In this document: positions 22,859 to 33,620 of the stretch, in pieces
How the letters are laid out: each line of letters opens with the position of its first letter
How positions within the stretch are numbered: position 1 is the stretch's first letter
Translations under genes and position numbers: made by a program
Origin: Schistosoma mansoni
Lineage: Eukaryota; Platyhelminthes; Trematoda; Strigeidida; Schistosomatidae
NCBI RefSeq assembly: GCF_000237925.1
Contig: NC_031497.1
Coordinates: 20,047,828 to 20,111,827, forward strand
Length of the DNA stretch: 64,000 nucleotides
Reading direction: 5' to 3'
The notes under the pieces: model-generated
The model's input: only the letters and a program-made list of their open reading frames with translations
The model's database searches: none
Told to the model about the DNA's origin: nothing

Positions 22859-25800
22859 ACAATCGAAATAGAAGAGACAGAATACAGTTACGTGCACCAT
22901 GAGGACTGCTGATTTAAAAATAAAAACGATCCAATCTATATCACTCGTATCAGGATCGTAACAACAATGGGTGTTTAATTATCTAATAAATTACTTCATT
23001 TGGATTCACATCCAATTAATTTTTACTTTACAAACTTACTCTCTAGTTATTTTTAGTTAGCCCATACTTCGATTAGCTTAACTTACTCTTACATATTTTC
23101 AGATTTATGTCTAATGAATAAAACAATCAACTGGTTCTTGTCGATATTCATATATGACAAGTCTTTTAACTGGACGCTCGAATCGGTTTCCTAAACTCTT
23201 CTAATGACCCCAAACTAAATCTACACGACAACTTAAACACCTGAGAAAAGGTGCGAAGTGTAAAAAGAACGCTTTACTCCAAGGTTAGTTCATGTACACA
23301 AAATCAAGGGTATTTATAGTATTTCTAGTGGCTTTGGGTTCCGGAGTTTTCTGGAACCATACTAAATACAGTATAAGGGTAGGTAATCATCCGGCCAGAA
23401 ATGTGACAACACGTGGCTTTTCACTCCCTATATGTCTCCGAGGAACTTCTACGCTGATTGGACAATATGTTTTCCATCGTTCCCAGGGCTCCTCTTGACT
23501 TTTTCGAGGAACACTTTTAATCTCCCCAACACCTTTCTTTTTTCAAAAAATAAAACGTCTTCGTTGGATTTACTTGTAACTTGATAGCTGGCTTCAGGAG
23601 GAGTTCAATCTTTCTTGGTATCCTTTGGATTCAATTGATTAGCTATTACTTGCCGTATCAACAATAGTTTAGATATACACGCATATCCATAGGCATGTCA
23701 TATTCGGAATACTATTAACTTCAAATGAATCACGTTTTATGTATTGAATCAACATTAAAACATAATTCGACAAGTATTTGTATGGACTTATATCAAAAGT
23801 TTGTCTTTCATTGAAATCATGAACCGATAAAAGTTAGACAACTATTGGAAGTGTAGAAATGAACAGCTGTTTCGTCCTAGCGCGGGACTTTTCAGCAGTG
23901 GATATACACAGTCCTGCACACGGGAATCGAACCCATGACCTTCGGTTTCGCGCGCGGACGCTTGACCTTTAGACCACTGAGTCGGTACCCAACGATGTTA
24001 GTGTCTTTAGTAATTTACCTGACAAAGTTTGAACCAGATTGTTGCGCGAAATCTCGGGAGTATTTAAATTTCGATTTCCGAGATTATTTCAAACATAGTT
24101 TACACATATAATGTCATCTCTAAATACCTGGCGTCGAATCATTATCAAGTTTCCCTTCCAAACTTGATGAATGATAACGTAAAAATAATTTGATATTCAT
24201 TTAATGTATTAACACAGATGACAAAAATAATAACAAACTACAAGATGGAAATCAAATGTTGTGTTATGAAGATAGTAACAACATAGCTACTGGCAACAAA
24301 CAGTCATACCTAATTTCGACATAACAGCATTAAGAACTTCTAGAGGAATTTATAACAGTTTACTCCTTGGATTTTGTGATTTTGTTCAGGAACTATTAGC
24401 TTAAAAATTAAACATCCAATTGATATAGCACAAAATTATCAAATTAAGAAGTAATTTAACAGACGATAAGCAAACTAGGTACGTGTAGATAAATGTATCT
24501 AATATTCGATAGAAAATTGTAATCAGGTAGGTTTCTGCCATCGTGAGCAGTTTTGAAATAAATTTCACTAAACTGCCAAAACACTGATTTCAAACGTCTT
24601 CAAAATACTCAATAATAAAGCAGAAACGTGTCTACACAGTTGTTCCAGAAAAGCCTTTGGGATCTATGACTGAATATTTATGGCAGTCCCACCCCCTGGT
24701 GTTATCTACTTTTACTGATTACTTCTCACAGCTTTGTATTAGTAGAGATCAGACTGCTGAGCAATAAACTAGAATCTTGGCTAATTGTTGGTTATTATAT
24801 CAACTGACACAACTAGAATGTATAATGACGCTAAAAACCATAACATAACTAGGAGTATAAGTATGCATCTTGAAAATAATAACCAATTATTTCCCATAAA
24901 TGTGTTAAAGAATGTAAACCCAGACGTATATATGGAACTTACTGTTACCACTGACGGAAGGTTGAAGGTTGTGAACACTTTTAAAATGATTTGCAATATC
25001 ATGTGTAGTACGATTTGGATCACCTTCTGTTTGAATTGCACAAAATGGACAAAGTACTTCTGAATCAATAGCATTAGGATGATGAGTAAAAACATGACTT
25101 GATAAAGACGATTCTGTGAAGCCTAACTGGCCACATACTGAACAAGTGAAACTTTGAACACAATATTTAGTTGAGCTCTTAAAAAAATAAGTGATCAAAT
25201 AAAATGAACTATGAAATGAGAAAGATTAATGAAATGCATGAAAGGATCCTTTGAAAACGGTGTGTAAAAGAACAAGATTTTTTTAGCTAACTTACAGATT
25301 GTCCTGTGACCCCACACAAACATATATCTACAATACAATCTAATATCTAAATTTCCACAGGTAAAGACATCAATCTGTCATAAGTATGCTTCTGAGGATC
25401 TGGTATGTCAATGAGTACTTTGTAGAAGTGTCAGCTCTGTATTACAATATACAGCAGTAGATATCAATCAAAATAAATTGAAGTAGAAATGGTTTTACAT
25501 TATTTGCTATAACTGTATATCAAGCAATCGGAGGAACATACTGCTTATTTGGATTGAGCGAATATAATATTATTTTTAAAAGATGAACATTTCAAGTTCG
25601 AATCTATGACTTAACTTGCTATGGACTATCGTGGCAAACGTCCTACGTGGATAGCTGGTCGAATCGTGGAAAAGAAAGGAAATGTGGTTTAAAAGGTGTC
25701 AGTTAGCTTAAAAGTTTGGGTCTGTCCTACTGACCAATTAAAGGCAGCTTTGATCGCAAGCAACGAGACCCGACAAAGAACACTTCTTGATATTCTGCTA

Positions 25801-28800
25801 GACAGCTTTGAAATCAAAACCCCTGAAACGAGCAGGCCAGTCTCGGTGTAAGCAAAGAATGATACCACTTCTTTATTGTCTAGAAAATTGACAAATCGAA
25901 AGCACAGACCAGTCACACGGTTGAGGTGGATCTTAACACCAGATCCTACGAGTCTGCTCAAAGAGAGGATGTTAGTAGGATATTGATTGCATTAAAGCAT
26001 GTCCCGTGCAGGACTAAGTTGGCCATTTATTAGCGAATCAGTGCCAGAGAATACTTGGAGAGGGCTCTAGAATAGTCTTGTGTAATAATTACGAATATAC
26101 TAACGCTTTTCTGGTTGTGTTTCCTACTTCCATTCAACCTTTGTTTATTTTAAATAAAATTGCGTTCCTGTTCAACCGTGTTCTGATTCGGAGAAGTAGT
26201 GTCCAAGAGCACTAAGCAATAATAGTAACTAGTTCGTAATAAGAGAACTCATAACAGTTGTTTAGATAAAATAAGATCAAAATGTCTAAAATCTGGTCAA
26301 ATAGAAGATTGAATGCCTATACTACCGAGTTATACTATCCCGAAATTAAGGTTGCCGTCTACTCTTCATCCTAATTATCTGGTATTTTTAAACATTATTT
26401 TTTTGTGATGAAAAACGATGTACATATATTGAAAACTAGAAAAAAGTTACTCACCTCGCCAGAGTAAAATACATTATGATCTGCTTTAGTGATCAAACAT
26501 TGCATCGGATGATAATTTAAATGCTTTTCAGTTTCTTGTTGACTATCAAAACAGGTCCCACAAAGATCATAGTCACGACAAATTAGACATTTATATCGCC
26601 TAAACCTGAAGTCCCTTCGTGAACATCCGTTACAAGTCACACCTTGATATGAAAGATTTCTAAAGATTGTTAGAACTTTTACAAAAGTTAACAAAGCATT
26701 TCTTCTAAAATGGACCCAGTGACTGATAACGTAATTGTGAGATCAATTGGTTTAATAAAAACATAGTATGTAACTGTTCAAACTCATAACCTAGTACTAA
26801 AAACTGATGAATTACATCTGAATCAGTAATGCTGTAACATATTTGGTGACAGGATTTTGTGTATTAGTTATAGAAATCTCTGTATTCGGAAACGAGGTAG
26901 GCTGGGAAGGTCAGTTTCTAAGAAATATCACAATGATTTACTTCACTTTCTAATAAAGGCACAATCATTAATACAACAGAGACCAAACATTGAATATAAC
27001 AACTTTTAAGTCGGAAAGACTGAGCTTCATAAAGAAAAAACAATAACAGCATGGGTCATCATTTAGCCCTCTTTATTTCCACCCAGTTAGGATCTGACAA
27101 CAATTACAATTTTTTGTGGAGCATATATATCTGGTGCCTTCTTATACCAATATTTATGTGTTAAAATAATAAAAAAAAATAACATCGAAAAGCTTGTTCC
27201 ATGTGGGTTTAATTATCGGCTATGTGCTGTTAGATTAAAAAGTTCTATCAAAGTAGGAAGAAATCCGTGGGAGCACTGGGTTTCTACATGCTTCTTACAA
27301 CTCTTTAAGGCACGTCACTCTATTCCGGCTAACCACAAGCTTGATGATAAAAGTAGATTCTTACGTAAGGACATTTTGCATAGTTTGCGTAAGGTCACAG
27401 AAGCCTGGTGGTGAGAGTGTGTCAATAAGTTGGAAGCAGCAGCTACATCTGGTAACCGTCGGAAGCTCTTTGAGCTTATCTAAGTCACTGGCAGCAAGAT
27501 GTCGGTTGAGTAAAACAATCAGTGAAGCTGATGGGACGCCAATCAATGACAAGTACCGACATCTTGGACGATAGGCAGAGTTTTTCGAGTAACAGTTTAG
27601 CTGGTCTGCTACCCCGGCGACATCAGTCAGACTGTCCTGTCCTAAATGGCCCACGACGACTGATCTACCTAATGAGGAAGAAGTTCTCAAGAAACTCCAA
27701 CTCTTGAAGCGTCACAAATTAGCAGGCCAGATGACTTGCCGCCTTCATTTTCTAAGGGTGCTTACGACCTGATTATGGGACTAAGTTGTTTGCAAACGTT
27801 TGGGAGTTACAGAACGTTTCAACATTCTGGAATGAGACGATAGTCATCCCTATCTTTCAAAAGGGTTTACGTCACCTATGCATTAACTATCAAGAGTAAG
27901 TCCACTTCCGATTGCTTTCAAACTATTGGCCTCCGTTATACTCATGAAGTCACCCACAACCCGAGAAAGATTGACTCTCAAAAGGCAGGTCAGTTCTCTT
28001 TCTGATCTAGGATGTAAAAGACTGGGATCCCCTGGTTCTTCACGACCCCCCTGGTTGGGGCCCTAGAGATAGTGCGAGACAGCGGCTTGAGAGGGTATCA
28101 GACATGGGTCAGAATAGGAACCAGTGGCGATCCTGCTATAACTTTCACGAACCGAAGTGGTTAAGACATGCATAGCATCAGTTAATGATGTCATTGATCA
28201 GTAGATGCAGATAATCTGGTTAGGGTCTGAGAGGGGACATGGCTTTAATTCAGTCCCATTGGCGCGTACGCATTCACTATCTATCTTTAATACCAGTATT
28301 CCTTTACATATACCTTTCCACTATCTTCTCGAAACATATTCCAATGTCCAGTCTTTTTTTATTATAACTGATATTACGCCACTCACCTACTGCGAATACA
28401 GTATAGTAACGTAAGGTCAATGCACATGTACAGAGGTCTACGTTGATGACTGATTGGCACCAAACTCGCTCGATCCTAGCAGCGTTGCTGGTATAAATAC
28501 ACGCAATCAAGTTTACCACACCTTTTAAGAGTTACAGAAGTTAGATTGATGCAAGCTTCGTGGTACCGTTTGCACGCACTACACTGTATACCATTTTCCA
28601 CAAGGCAACGATAATCCGGACGTTGGTAATTATTTTTTTACATTGTTCAGCCATCACCCAAAAGTTTTCAAACAAGTTGGTGATTAAAATATGTAGAAAC
28701 CAAAACTTACAATAAAAAGTTGAGTTAAAAAAGCGAAAAGTTTGAACCGCTGAGTGTAAAAGTCCAATAACAAGACAAGCTGTCGTACTCAAAAAGAGTA

Positions 28801-29850
28801 ATGGTGCAAAAAAATCTTCCTGGAAAACAGTACTCTTTCAAATACTTTGACTGCAATTAATTCAATTTAAATGGAAACAGTAGTCTTGAAGTGTAATAAA
28901 CCATCAAAACTATGAAAGTCAGCTCAGAGAGGACAATTACTAACTTAATAAAAACTAGTCGCCTAAGCTGCATTGTGTAAAGTCCATTCAACCTATTGTC
29001 CCACAACTGGCACTAAAGCACTTCGATTGAAAGATTGTTAAGATTTGGTAAAAAAATAAACACACCTATGAATAACAGTCAACTATAAATCGGCATTTGG
29101 AGTGGAAATATCGAAGTCTAACTATATACGCCAAGACACTTTTGAGAAAGACAAAAGGAAACTAGTCACATGACTAATGAGCAAAATATGTTAGACAATA
29201 ATTGGTAGCACTTTATTTAACGCTTGGTTTTTAATGTACTCAAAGTTCGATGAACAGAAGCTTAGTAATACCAAGTAGTTTCAAAACACGTATATTCAAC
29301 ATTTGGATAATTTCCGAAACGTATTATAGGCTAAATTAACATGAGAGGAAAAATCTTTCTAGCCTATCCTGATACTTATCTTGCAACCGAATATTCTCAA
29401 TATAATATTCAAAGCTAAATAAAAGACATGGGAGAAAGTGCTACAGCCATTGAAATGTGAAAGCATATCATCCAGATAACCAGTTTGCACGAGAAGTCTA
29501 GGTATTTAATTCCATTTTGACGAGAGCTGGAAATGCTATAAGGGTGGAGATACACTAACCATTGTTAATTTAAACTAAGTGAAGTCTTAAGTACGACTAC
29601 AAAACCCGGACCTTTAAAGCTTAGAATACTTTTAATCGCCCACAGAGCTGAAAAACGTTACCCCAATAGCTTCGCACACATAATATATAAATACCAGTGG
29701 GAGAAAATCGAACGATGGCTGATAGTAATTGATAGCCACAAGACCTGAATATATATATATATATATACTAGAAAATATCCTAAAGTTCAGCATATTAAAT
29801 AAAGACGTAAACAGAAGTATACAAAACCTACCTTCATGCTTGTTAGACAT
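13392..29850 (-). CDS. KCMF1: KCMF1-like E3 ubiquitin ligase, six exons
   Basis: Exons on the minus strand: 29850-29832, 26642-26455, 25177-24943, 22174-21678, 15030-14717 and 13530-13392. All junctions are GT-AG with matching phases and give 463 aa. Residues 1-7 are MSNKHEG. Residues 10-51 form a ZZ zinc finger with all eight ligands (C10, C13, C25, C28, C34, C37, H47, H51). Residues 79-138 are two Di19-type zinc fingers (C81, C84, H97, H101 or H102; C112, C115, H133, H138). Residues 148-417 are Ser/Asn-rich and poorly conserved. The last 46 residues include IFLNELIWSSL, matching the family's conserved LFVQELLLSTL box. KCMF1 proteins are cytoplasmic E3 ligases that work with UBR4; this is family knowledge. 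The protein is longer than the human one (381 aa) because of the linker. Introns 1 to 5 are about 3.2, 1.3, 2.8, 6.6 and 1.2 kb, and intron 4 is filled with RTE-B. OTUD6B lies upstream on the same strand. Confidence 0.9.
14395..14480 (+). repeat. Short fragment shared with 20700-20780
   Basis: The block beginning TTGTGCTAATGAGGTATG resembles the stretch beside the RTE-B 3' end at 20700-20780 (TGTGCTAACGAGGTATGG and the following GTT...GACTGA). A minor retroelement fragment inside KCMF1 intron 5. Confidence 0.4.
14717..15030 (-). CDS. KCMF1: KCMF1 exon 5
   Basis: 314 nt encoding a Ser/Lys/Asn-rich segment. The frame meets TAA at 14713-14715, but that stop lies inside a perfect GTAAGT donor. 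Splicing to 13530 restores a conserved C-terminal motif, so the stop is probably intronic. Confidence 0.75.
15720..16150 (-). mobile_element. Composite fragment: RTE-C endonuclease joined to RTE-B tail
   Basis: Minus strand. 16147-16070 encodes the start of an RTE-C endonuclease (RRYNLAVLGISETHWNQA). A large deletion then leads to the endonuclease-RT linker (FQALKDLLKEEETTMEDNWK, about 15920-15860). From about 15800 down, the sequence matches the 3' end of RTE-B instead (LSDM-like block). Frames are broken. It lies in KCMF1 intron 4. Confidence 0.6.
16165..16948 (-). mobile_element. RTE-B copy with internal deletion
   Basis: Minus strand, 16948 to 16165. It begins inside the RTE-B leader (LRSRSKVVKTK and NTLTRYGQPGSDI, equivalent to the late ORF1 region). 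It then jumps to the C-terminal part of the RT ORF (LLVFDHKCLRSIARISWDHR, LRWLGHVLRMPNHRLP, SGLPGWDSQDDSNRW, LETLNDMAQNR), and ends in 3' UTR. Endonuclease and RT palm are absent. Its 5' side abuts, head to head, the 5' end of the plus-strand copy at about 16949. Confidence 0.75.
16949..20690 (+). mobile_element. RTE-B non-LTR retrotransposon, near full length, inactive
   Basis: Starts with a leader (CTACCTTGACGTGGTGGTCGG, 16958-16978) and an ORF1-like region (17059-17585). The endonuclease begins at 17569 (LAFNVRTL, CVSETRIQD) and continues in shifted frames (18045-18338 VAGDFDAQ and WTQIDHIAISH; 18345-18578 LDSDHALI). The linker and RT fingers are at 18585-19208 (RGRVAGPDGLAPE), and the RT palm at 19209-19877 (AGFRPGRGCIDHIFT, VFLDLKAAFDSVDR). 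The catalytic YADD is changed to CIDH. The C-terminal part (HVLRMPEHRLPRRA, GWGPRDYRNQWLETLGDM) ends near 20590. At least four frame breaks. It resembles RTE-clade elements known from schistosomes. It sits in KCMF1 intron 4. Confidence 0.88.
20691..21175 (-). mobile_element. RTE-B 5' leader fragment
   Basis: Minus strand from 21175: the leader start, then the ORF1-like region with VSGG-like and LKQLSL motifs, as in the 8711-9310 copy but more diverged. It contains no RT and lies directly 3' of the plus-strand RTE-B copy, in the opposite orientation. The RTE-B body is therefore flanked by inverted leader sequences. Confidence 0.65.
21678..22174 (-). CDS. KCMF1: KCMF1 exon 4 (low-complexity linker)
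   Basis: 497 nt, with a T-rich tract and CTAG as acceptor and GTAAGT as donor. It encodes a Ser/Asn/His-rich linker without a known domain. Assignment to KCMF1 rests on strand, order and matching phase (1-nt carry from exon 3). Confidence 0.8.
22560..22760 (+). mobile_element. Penelope-like GIY-YIG endonuclease fragment
   Basis: The plus strand encodes KCSEYDVVHVGETSRQLNVSVQEHH with flanking decayed sequence. The pattern (Cys-rich strand, V-H-V-G-E-T-x-R, then a helix ending EHH) fits the GIY-YIG domain found at the C-terminus of Penelope-like element proteins. No RT is attached. It lies in KCMF1 intron 3. Confidence 0.55.
22806..22854. repeat. (AT)n microsatellite, 49 bp
   Basis: Uninterrupted TA dinucleotide tract, probably length-polymorphic. 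Confidence 0.97.
23865..24000 (-). mobile_element. tRNA-headed SINE with degenerate hammerhead (Sm-alpha-like)
   Basis: On the minus strand the 5' part is tRNA-like: a box A region (CAGTGGTCTAAAGGTCAAGC) and a good box B (GGTTCGATTCC), 40-50 nt apart. The downstream part resembles a hammerhead ribozyme: CTGAAAA in place of CTGANGA, stem II arms GTCC and GGAC, then GAAAC and a very short stem III. Flanking arms GTGTA and TACAC could form the outer part of stem I. The substitution in CTGANGA predicts loss of self-cleavage. Schistosome Sm-alpha repeats are known to combine a pol III promoter with a hammerhead. Confidence 0.75.
24943..25177 (-). CDS. KCMF1: KCMF1 exon 3 (Di19-type zinc fingers)
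   Basis: 235 nt with donor GTAAGT. It encodes FTCSVCGQLGFTESSL and VLCPFCA with GDPN, the two consecutive C2H2-like fingers of the Di19/KCMF1 family. Confidence 0.92.
26455..26642 (-). CDS. KCMF1: KCMF1 exon 2 (ZZ zinc finger)
   Basis: 188 nt between the acceptor AAG at 26643 and the donor GTGAGT below 26455. It carries the complete ZZ finger, with CNGC, YKCLIC, DYDLCGTC and the two distal His, followed by HPMQCL. Confidence 0.93.
27111..28175 (+). mobile_element. Decayed RTE-A copy preceded by a shared 3' tail
   Basis: 27111-27182 is the RTE-A/SINE-A tail (GGAGCATATATATCTGGTGCC, then A-rich), marking the end of an upstream element of which nothing else was recognised. From 27186 a decayed RTE-A ORF follows on the plus strand: endonuclease debris (SLFHV, RLCAV), the linker at 27360-27560 (KLEAAATSGNRRKLFEL, ISEADGTPIND), KRHKLAGPDDLPP at 27705-27745, and the C-terminal block near 28090-28130 (RLERVSDMGQNRNQW). 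Many stops, and the RT palm is largely deleted. Confidence 0.75.
28185..28400 (+). mobile_element. RTE-B 3' end fragment
   Basis: AGATGCAGATAATCTGGTTAGG and the following block match the RTE-B segment at about 20477-20530 (coding GRCRLPGWGPRD) and its 3' UTR. A separate insertion directly after the RTE-A relic, inside KCMF1 intron 1. Confidence 0.55.
28520..29640. other. KCMF1 intron 1 sequence, nothing recognised
   Basis: AT-rich. Short frames without domains. A short (TA)n tract sits at 29748-29767, just beyond. Confidence 0.35.
29832..29850 (-). CDS. KCMF1: KCMF1 exon 1 (start codon)
   Basis: A 19-nt coding part: ATG plus five codons and one base, followed by the donor GTAGGT. It encodes MSNKHE and the first base of Gly7, equivalent to the short first coding exon of animal KCMF1 genes. 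The phase fits exon 2 exactly. Confidence 0.85.
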
Positions 29851-29959
29851 CAGACGGAAAATAAACAGAACAAATATACAACCAGATAACAGACAACCTT
29901 GGAAAGCTACAACCTCGAAATAGAAACATGGTTTCAGTTTCGGTTTGCAAATGACAGGA

Positions 29960-30520
29960 GGTTCGATGGCCTGTGTTAGTCTTGGGATTGGTGATCTCTC
30001 AGGTGATCCAAATTTCTTTTGAAAGAGTCCACGGATGGAGCCTCAACCACGTGTTGAGTTAATGAATTCCACTCGTTGATGATTCGCTGGGAAAGTGGAT
30101 AGTCATCGGATAAGTAAATTGTTCTGGGCTTGTGAACGTTTTTGGAGTATCCTCGTAAATCTTCTGTTTTGGAAGACAAGAAAAATGAGGGCATATCAGA
30201 TGCAAATTTATCACTAAGCAATTTATAAACTGTAATCAAGTGTCCTCTGGTTCTTCGATATGACAGCTGGAATAGGTTTAGCTTGGTCATTCTATCGTCA
30301 TACGGCAGCTTCGCCATTCCAGGAATCAGCTTAGTTGCTGTTCTCTGAACCCTTTCCAAAAGCTCACTCTCTTTTTTAAGCAGGGGCAAGCCGCTTGTAT
30401 GCAGTACTCAAGTTTAGGACGCACGAACACTGTATATAAAGTCAAAAACCTTTTAGCGTCGGTAAAAAATTCAAACTTAAAATCCCAGAAGATACAGATT
30501 CGTAGCTGTAAATAAATTGC
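29960..30520 (-). mobile_element. CR1-like LINE 3' end
   Basis: On the minus strand, 30389-29976 is an open 137-codon frame with the C-terminal signature of CR1-type ORF2 proteins (LLERVQRTATKLIPGM, LPYDDRMTKLNLFQLSYRR, IINEWNSLTQHVVEAPSVD, FKRNLDH). About 100 bp further upstream continue in shifted frames. It is 5'-truncated and the best preserved CR1-like 3' end here. It lies just upstream of KCMF1 exon 1, so it may be close to that promoter. Confidence 0.82.
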
Positions 30521-30574
30521 CTAAATAGATGGTTCCATGAGTCTTTGACAATGATGCTGATCTCACTAGTTTTA

Positions 30575-30800
30575 ACGGACACACTCTAGCTGAAGGCGCT
30601 CGGTCATGCATTCGCACCAGATCACAATTAGGAATACCGTGCTACACAACCCTCGCAACTACTGGTCAGCTTAGATCAAATTTTTCTCAACATATCGATA
30701 AGTTTTCAAATATTTCTTCGAACTCCATTTCTGATTTGGCCTGGTTGATTTCCTTCGATCATAAATATGTTACGAATATGAGTGTTGTCAAACTCCGAAT
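30575..30800 (+). repeat. Gypsy-associated repeat, copy 1
   Basis: The block from GGACACACTCTAGCTGAAGG to TGTTGTCAAACTCCGAA recurs nearly identical but inverted at 38060-38290, and diverged at 56540-56790 (plus) and 57085-57190 (minus). The pol-like sequence begins downstream, so this may be part of an LTR or leader of the gypsy element; the TGTCAAACTCCG at about 30787 would suit an LTR start. The exact boundary is not resolved. Confidence 0.6.
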
Positions 30801-33620
30801 ACCTGTGGCACCTTAAGTGGTGATTCCGACGTGATCTGGCACACCAACCAACAAACTGTAAGTCCGTTTTTTGTTATACCGTTGTATACCAATTCGCTTT
30901 TACACAATGATATTATTTTTGTATCCTCGGATATTTTTTGCCCATTTGTATATCTTACCCTCATAATTACGGAACAGACGCCCAGATTGTTTAGGATTAG
31001 GACACTCTCGTCTCTAAACTTTCGGCTCGTGTTACTCTGACCTGATAATATGGAAGTCTGGTTATGTCACGCAGAAGCTGACTTTCACGAGCACCATGTG
31101 ACAGACCCACGTGTACAATTTCTCGCAGTATTGAAGGCACCACTGAGCGATTTTAGCAGTGCGTCAAGCCTAGTATGTTTATTAGCAACATCTATGAACC
31201 TTATGATACTTTAAAGAAGTCTAGCCTTAAACGTGGAGACCCAACGGACTGACAAAGGTTAGACCATCTTTTCCACAACACCAATTTGTGACACGACTAA
31301 GCACCGGAAGTGTTGCTACGTATGCGAGAGGTCGTTGGTCAAAGGATCTTTGATAAAGACCTTTTTAGACAGCCGTACTTATTCAGGCTTTCCCAACAGA
31401 TGTAAGTGGTTTTTGTCTCATTCCGAAACAACGCTGTAAACAAATTGGCTGCATCTGCCAACCGGATTATGGAGTCCATCAGAACCCCCAGCACCGTGGT
31501 TTATCCTGTCAAAGAAAACTCCCAAGCAACACAAAATGACTTTGCTTGTGGCTTTGTGTAACTTCATTTTCTGGTTGTATATCATCCACAGTCACTGTTA
31601 AGCACATAATCGACCCATACTTCCAACGAATACTCGAAAAGTACCCCGAGCTTTACAAAACGCTATCGAAATCGTCGTGCGTATCCAACAGTGTTACGCA
31701 CCACATGCCGACTACAGGGCCACCTGTATTTTCAAAAGCGCGTCGACTAGCTCCCGAAAATCTAAGGTTAACTGAAAACGAATTCGACCGCATGGTAGAC
31801 TTAGAAACTATTCGGCCATCGAACAGCCCACGGACATTTCCCCTTTACATTACTTACTTACTTACGCCTGTTGCTCCCAATGGAGCATAGGCCGCCGACC
31901 ACCATTCTCCAACCAACTCTGTCCTGGGCCTTCCTTTCTAGTTCTATCCAAGTTTTGTTCATTCTCCTGATGTCTGTCTCCAGTTCTCGGCATAATGTGT
32001 TCTTTGGTCTGTCTCTTTTCCTTTGGCCTTCAGGATTCCATGTGAGGGCTTGCCTTGTTTCTCATCCCTTTCACATCACCCCTAAAAATAACGGCAACGA
32101 TTGACGTCCAGCTGGTGACTATCGACGACTGAGTACGCAAACCACCCCCGATCATTACCCTTTGCTGCACATTCTCGACTTGGCAGCTACCTTAAAAAGT
32201 ACAACTTCTTTTTCGAAAATCGATCTAGTTAGAACATATAACCGAATTCTCATGGTTTCGGACCATATACACAAAATGTTTACCATCACTCTCTTTGAAC
32301 TCAACGAATTTTCGCACATGCCTCAGTTTAAGAAGTTCGGCCCAAACATTTTAGAGATTCATCGATGACGTCCTTAGTCGTTGCAACTTCGTACACACGT
32401 ATATAGATGACCACTTGATCACAAGTCTGGACAGAGGACCTCATCTCCAGCATCTGGAACTTGTTTTCGAACGACAGCAAAAACACAGAATTACATTCAG
32501 AGATGTCAGATCGGAATCGGCTACTTGAAATTTCTTCGACACAATATTGATGCTCAAGACATTCTCCATCTGAGAAGCAAAGTGGTGGCCATTCTGGATT
32601 ACCCAAAGCCGGCCACATTCAAGCAATTACGTATGCTCAACGGCTTGGTAAGTTTCTATCGACGGTTCATACGGAACTGCACGTCTCTCATGAAAGCCTC
32701 AACAAACCAAATTCGTGGGAATGCGAAAATCATCAGTTTGGGGGACAACGTGAAAAACACTTTCTCCACAGTTAAGGAAATTATCACGACGACAACTGTG
32801 CTCAGACATCAGGACATCATAGCATCCATTAGTATCACAGCAGACACATCCGACTCGGCAGTCAGAAGAGTCTTACAACAACGACAGCTGGTAACCTCTG
32901 GCTTTCTTTTCGAGACAGTTGCAAGACACTGAACCGGGGTATAGTACTTTCGATAGAGTACACCTAGCCATGTATTGTGCTGCACAGCACTTTCACAGTC
33001 TGTGGAAGGCTGATAATTCACTCTTTTCACCGACCACAAATCTCTTGACTCCCGTCTAAGCCCGTCTTCGGACAAGTACTCTACCGCTATTTAACTATCA
33101 CCACAGACTGTGGATCTCAGTTCGAGCCTGGGCTTTTCGGTTGTCTTATCACACTACTAGGAACCACAAGGTCTCGAAACACAGCCTACCGGTCGCAAGC
33201 TAACGAGTTGGCAGGATGATTCCACCAGCAGCTGACAACCTTACTGTCAAATCTAAACGTTTCACAGTGGACTGAGCCTCTCCCACTCGTGTTACTCGGT
33301 ATTCGCTATGTGGTGAGAGCTGACATTGGATACACTGTGGCACAACTCGTTTATAGAACGGCGTTCCGACTTCCAGGAGAATTTGTAGACCCTTAACTTT
33401 CTTCAATGAATATGGATCTAACCTCCTACACGAACAGGCTCACAGGCTCCATGCGTACATGTAAGTACGAAGCAGAACCAGTCACCTGTGACTGTTCATG
33501 AAATGCAATTAATTGGCACGCTTTTGTCGTCCTTGAACTTGGCGAGGCTCGATAAACTGTTCGACAACCGGTGACCTACCTGCTGGATGACATGGCTGAG
33601 ACCTAGTGATAATTCATCAA
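30801..33620 (+). mobile_element. Ty3/gypsy LTR retrotransposon remnant
   Basis: Plus strand. Gag-like debris lies at 31040-31540 (REVVGQRIFDKDLFRQ, NNAVNKLAASANRIME). Pol begins at 31546 with the RT entry region (FSKARRLAPENLRL, EFDRMVDLETIRPSNSP), interrupted at about 31846 by an RTE-C insertion. It resumes near 32080 (HITPKNN, GDYRRL) with the palm start FSKIDLVR, then 32525-32932 (KFLRHNIDAQDI, LRMLNGLVSFYRRFI). RNase H follows at 32930-33000 and integrase C-terminal debris at 33100-33395 (LPLVLLGIRYVVRADIGYT, LPGEFVDP). Frames are broken throughout and the RNase H-integrase junction is deleted. It resembles the Boudicca-type gypsy elements of schistosomes. Inactive. Confidence 0.82.
31846..32095 (-). 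mobile_element. RTE-C 3' fragment nested in gypsy pol
   Basis: The minus strand encodes the C-terminal RTE-C segment ([17 protein letters not shown]-like, then RRP...LGATGV). It ends in a (GTAA)n tail, seen on the plus strand as TTACTTACTTACTTACGCC. The gypsy frame is interrupted exactly here. The flanks CCCTTTACAT and CCCTTTCACAT look like an imperfect target site duplication. Confidence 0.82.

Noticed and set aside
23292-23498. 68-codon plus frame with SLPICLRGTSTLIG
   Set aside because: It looks like a fragment of some interspersed repeat, but I could not place it in a family or find a second copy here.
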